Assembly (NCBI GenBank): GCA_964608945.1
Contig: CAZSQB010000063.1
Location: 1 to 5,514 of the forward strand
Source of the DNA: CAYWEP01 sp964608945
Lineage (GTDB): Bacteria; Patescibacteriota; Microgenomatia; Levybacterales; UBA12049
Reading direction: 5' to 3'
DNA length: 5,514 bases
The notes beneath the pieces are model-generated. The model ran no database searches. It worked only from the letters and a program-made list of their open reading frames with translations, and was not told where the DNA came from. Position numbers and translations under genes: made by a program. Shown piece after piece: positions 5,244 through 5,514 of the stretch (positions within the stretch are counted from its first letter, which is position 1; every line of letters starts with the position of its first letter).

Positions 5244-5514
5244 ATGTCTCCAAGCCCGTTTGTTCTTGTTCTCTTAGGAGCGACAGGTGATCTCGCCCGA
5301 AACAAACTATTTCCTGCTTTATATTCTTTATTTCAAAAAAACCAGTTAGGCGACAAATTCTATATTGTCGGGTTTGCCAGGCGTCCCTTTACCGATGAGC
5401 AGTATCGCAAATTTGTCGCAGATGCACTCCATATTGACGCGCCGACAGTCAATCTATCATGGGAAGCATTCAGCAAAAATATTTATTACCAGAAAGGGTT
5501 ATTTGACGAGGCAA
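5244..5514 (+). CDS. zwf: Glucose-6-phosphate dehydrogenase, N-terminal part (cut by window end)
   Basis: The enzyme oxidises glucose 6-phosphate to 6-phosphogluconolactone with NAD(P)+, the first step of the oxidative pentose phosphate pathway. It supplies the substrate of the lactonase encoded just upstream. The first 90 codons are present and open to the window edge. The dinucleotide-binding motif LGATGDLARNKLFPALYSL (11-29) is diagnostic of the family. VGFARRPFTDEQYRKFV (42-58) contains the arginines that usually contact the NADP phosphate. NIYYQKGLFDEA (79-90) matches the family's yYv-G-fdd segment. The full enzyme is normally about 450-500 residues. The ATG at 5244 lies 9 bp after the pgl stop, and there is no Shine-Dalgarno sequence. 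pgl and zwf probably form an operon. Confidence 0.95.
   Translation, partial: MSPSPFVLVLLGATGDLARNKLFPALYSLFQKNQLGDKFYIVGFARRPFTDEQYRKFVADALHIDAPTVNLSWEAFSKNIYYQKGLFDEA

Noticed and set aside
4892..5305. 137-codon open frame on the - strand over pgl and zwf
   Set aside because: It lies opposite clear lactonase and dehydrogenase motifs and its translation resembles no family I know.

Overview
The window looks like part of a Candidate Phyla Radiation (Patescibacteria) chromosome, perhaps of the Microgenomates group. The phylum-level call rests on a very short EF-Ts (153 residues), stripped-down gene order, absence of Shine-Dalgarno sequences, and a small membrane protein with a pilin-like C-terminal domain of a kind common in these genomes. 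The finer placement is inference. All genes are on the + strand and the standard genetic code fits.

Layout: 1-133 is a leader with a large hairpin. 134-2186 is a translation cluster, rpsB (ribosomal protein S2), tsf (EF-Ts) and frr (ribosome recycling factor). pyrH, which sits between tsf and frr in many bacteria, is absent. 2325-3584 is an RseP-type site-2 protease, directly after frr. 3632-4357 encodes a single-pass membrane protein with a UBA-like N-terminus and a pilin-like C-terminus. 4380-5234 is a 6-phosphogluconolactonase, followed by the start of glucose-6-phosphate dehydrogenase (5244 to the window edge). The last two genes encode consecutive steps of the oxidative pentose phosphate pathway.

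The unusual feature is the repeats. Four loci carry degenerate arrays with a strict 7-bp period, each with its own consensus: the rpsB tail (828-883), the rpsB-tsf spacer (1034-1138, exactly 15 units ending at the tsf ATG), the frr-rseP spacer (2179-2300) and an in-frame insertion in rseP (2574-2657). In the last three the two halves face each other as reverse-complement-like arms. A fifth, different element, with two perfect hairpins and inverted ends, is inserted in frame in the lactonase gene (4741-4830). Both in-frame insertions fall in apparently variable loops and leave catalytic motifs intact.

Expression signals are also distinctive. rseP and the lactonase gene each have a perfect extended -10 box (TGNTATAAT) ending 8-9 nt before the ATG, which predicts leaderless mRNAs. 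None of the seven chosen starts has a recognisable, properly spaced Shine-Dalgarno sequence.
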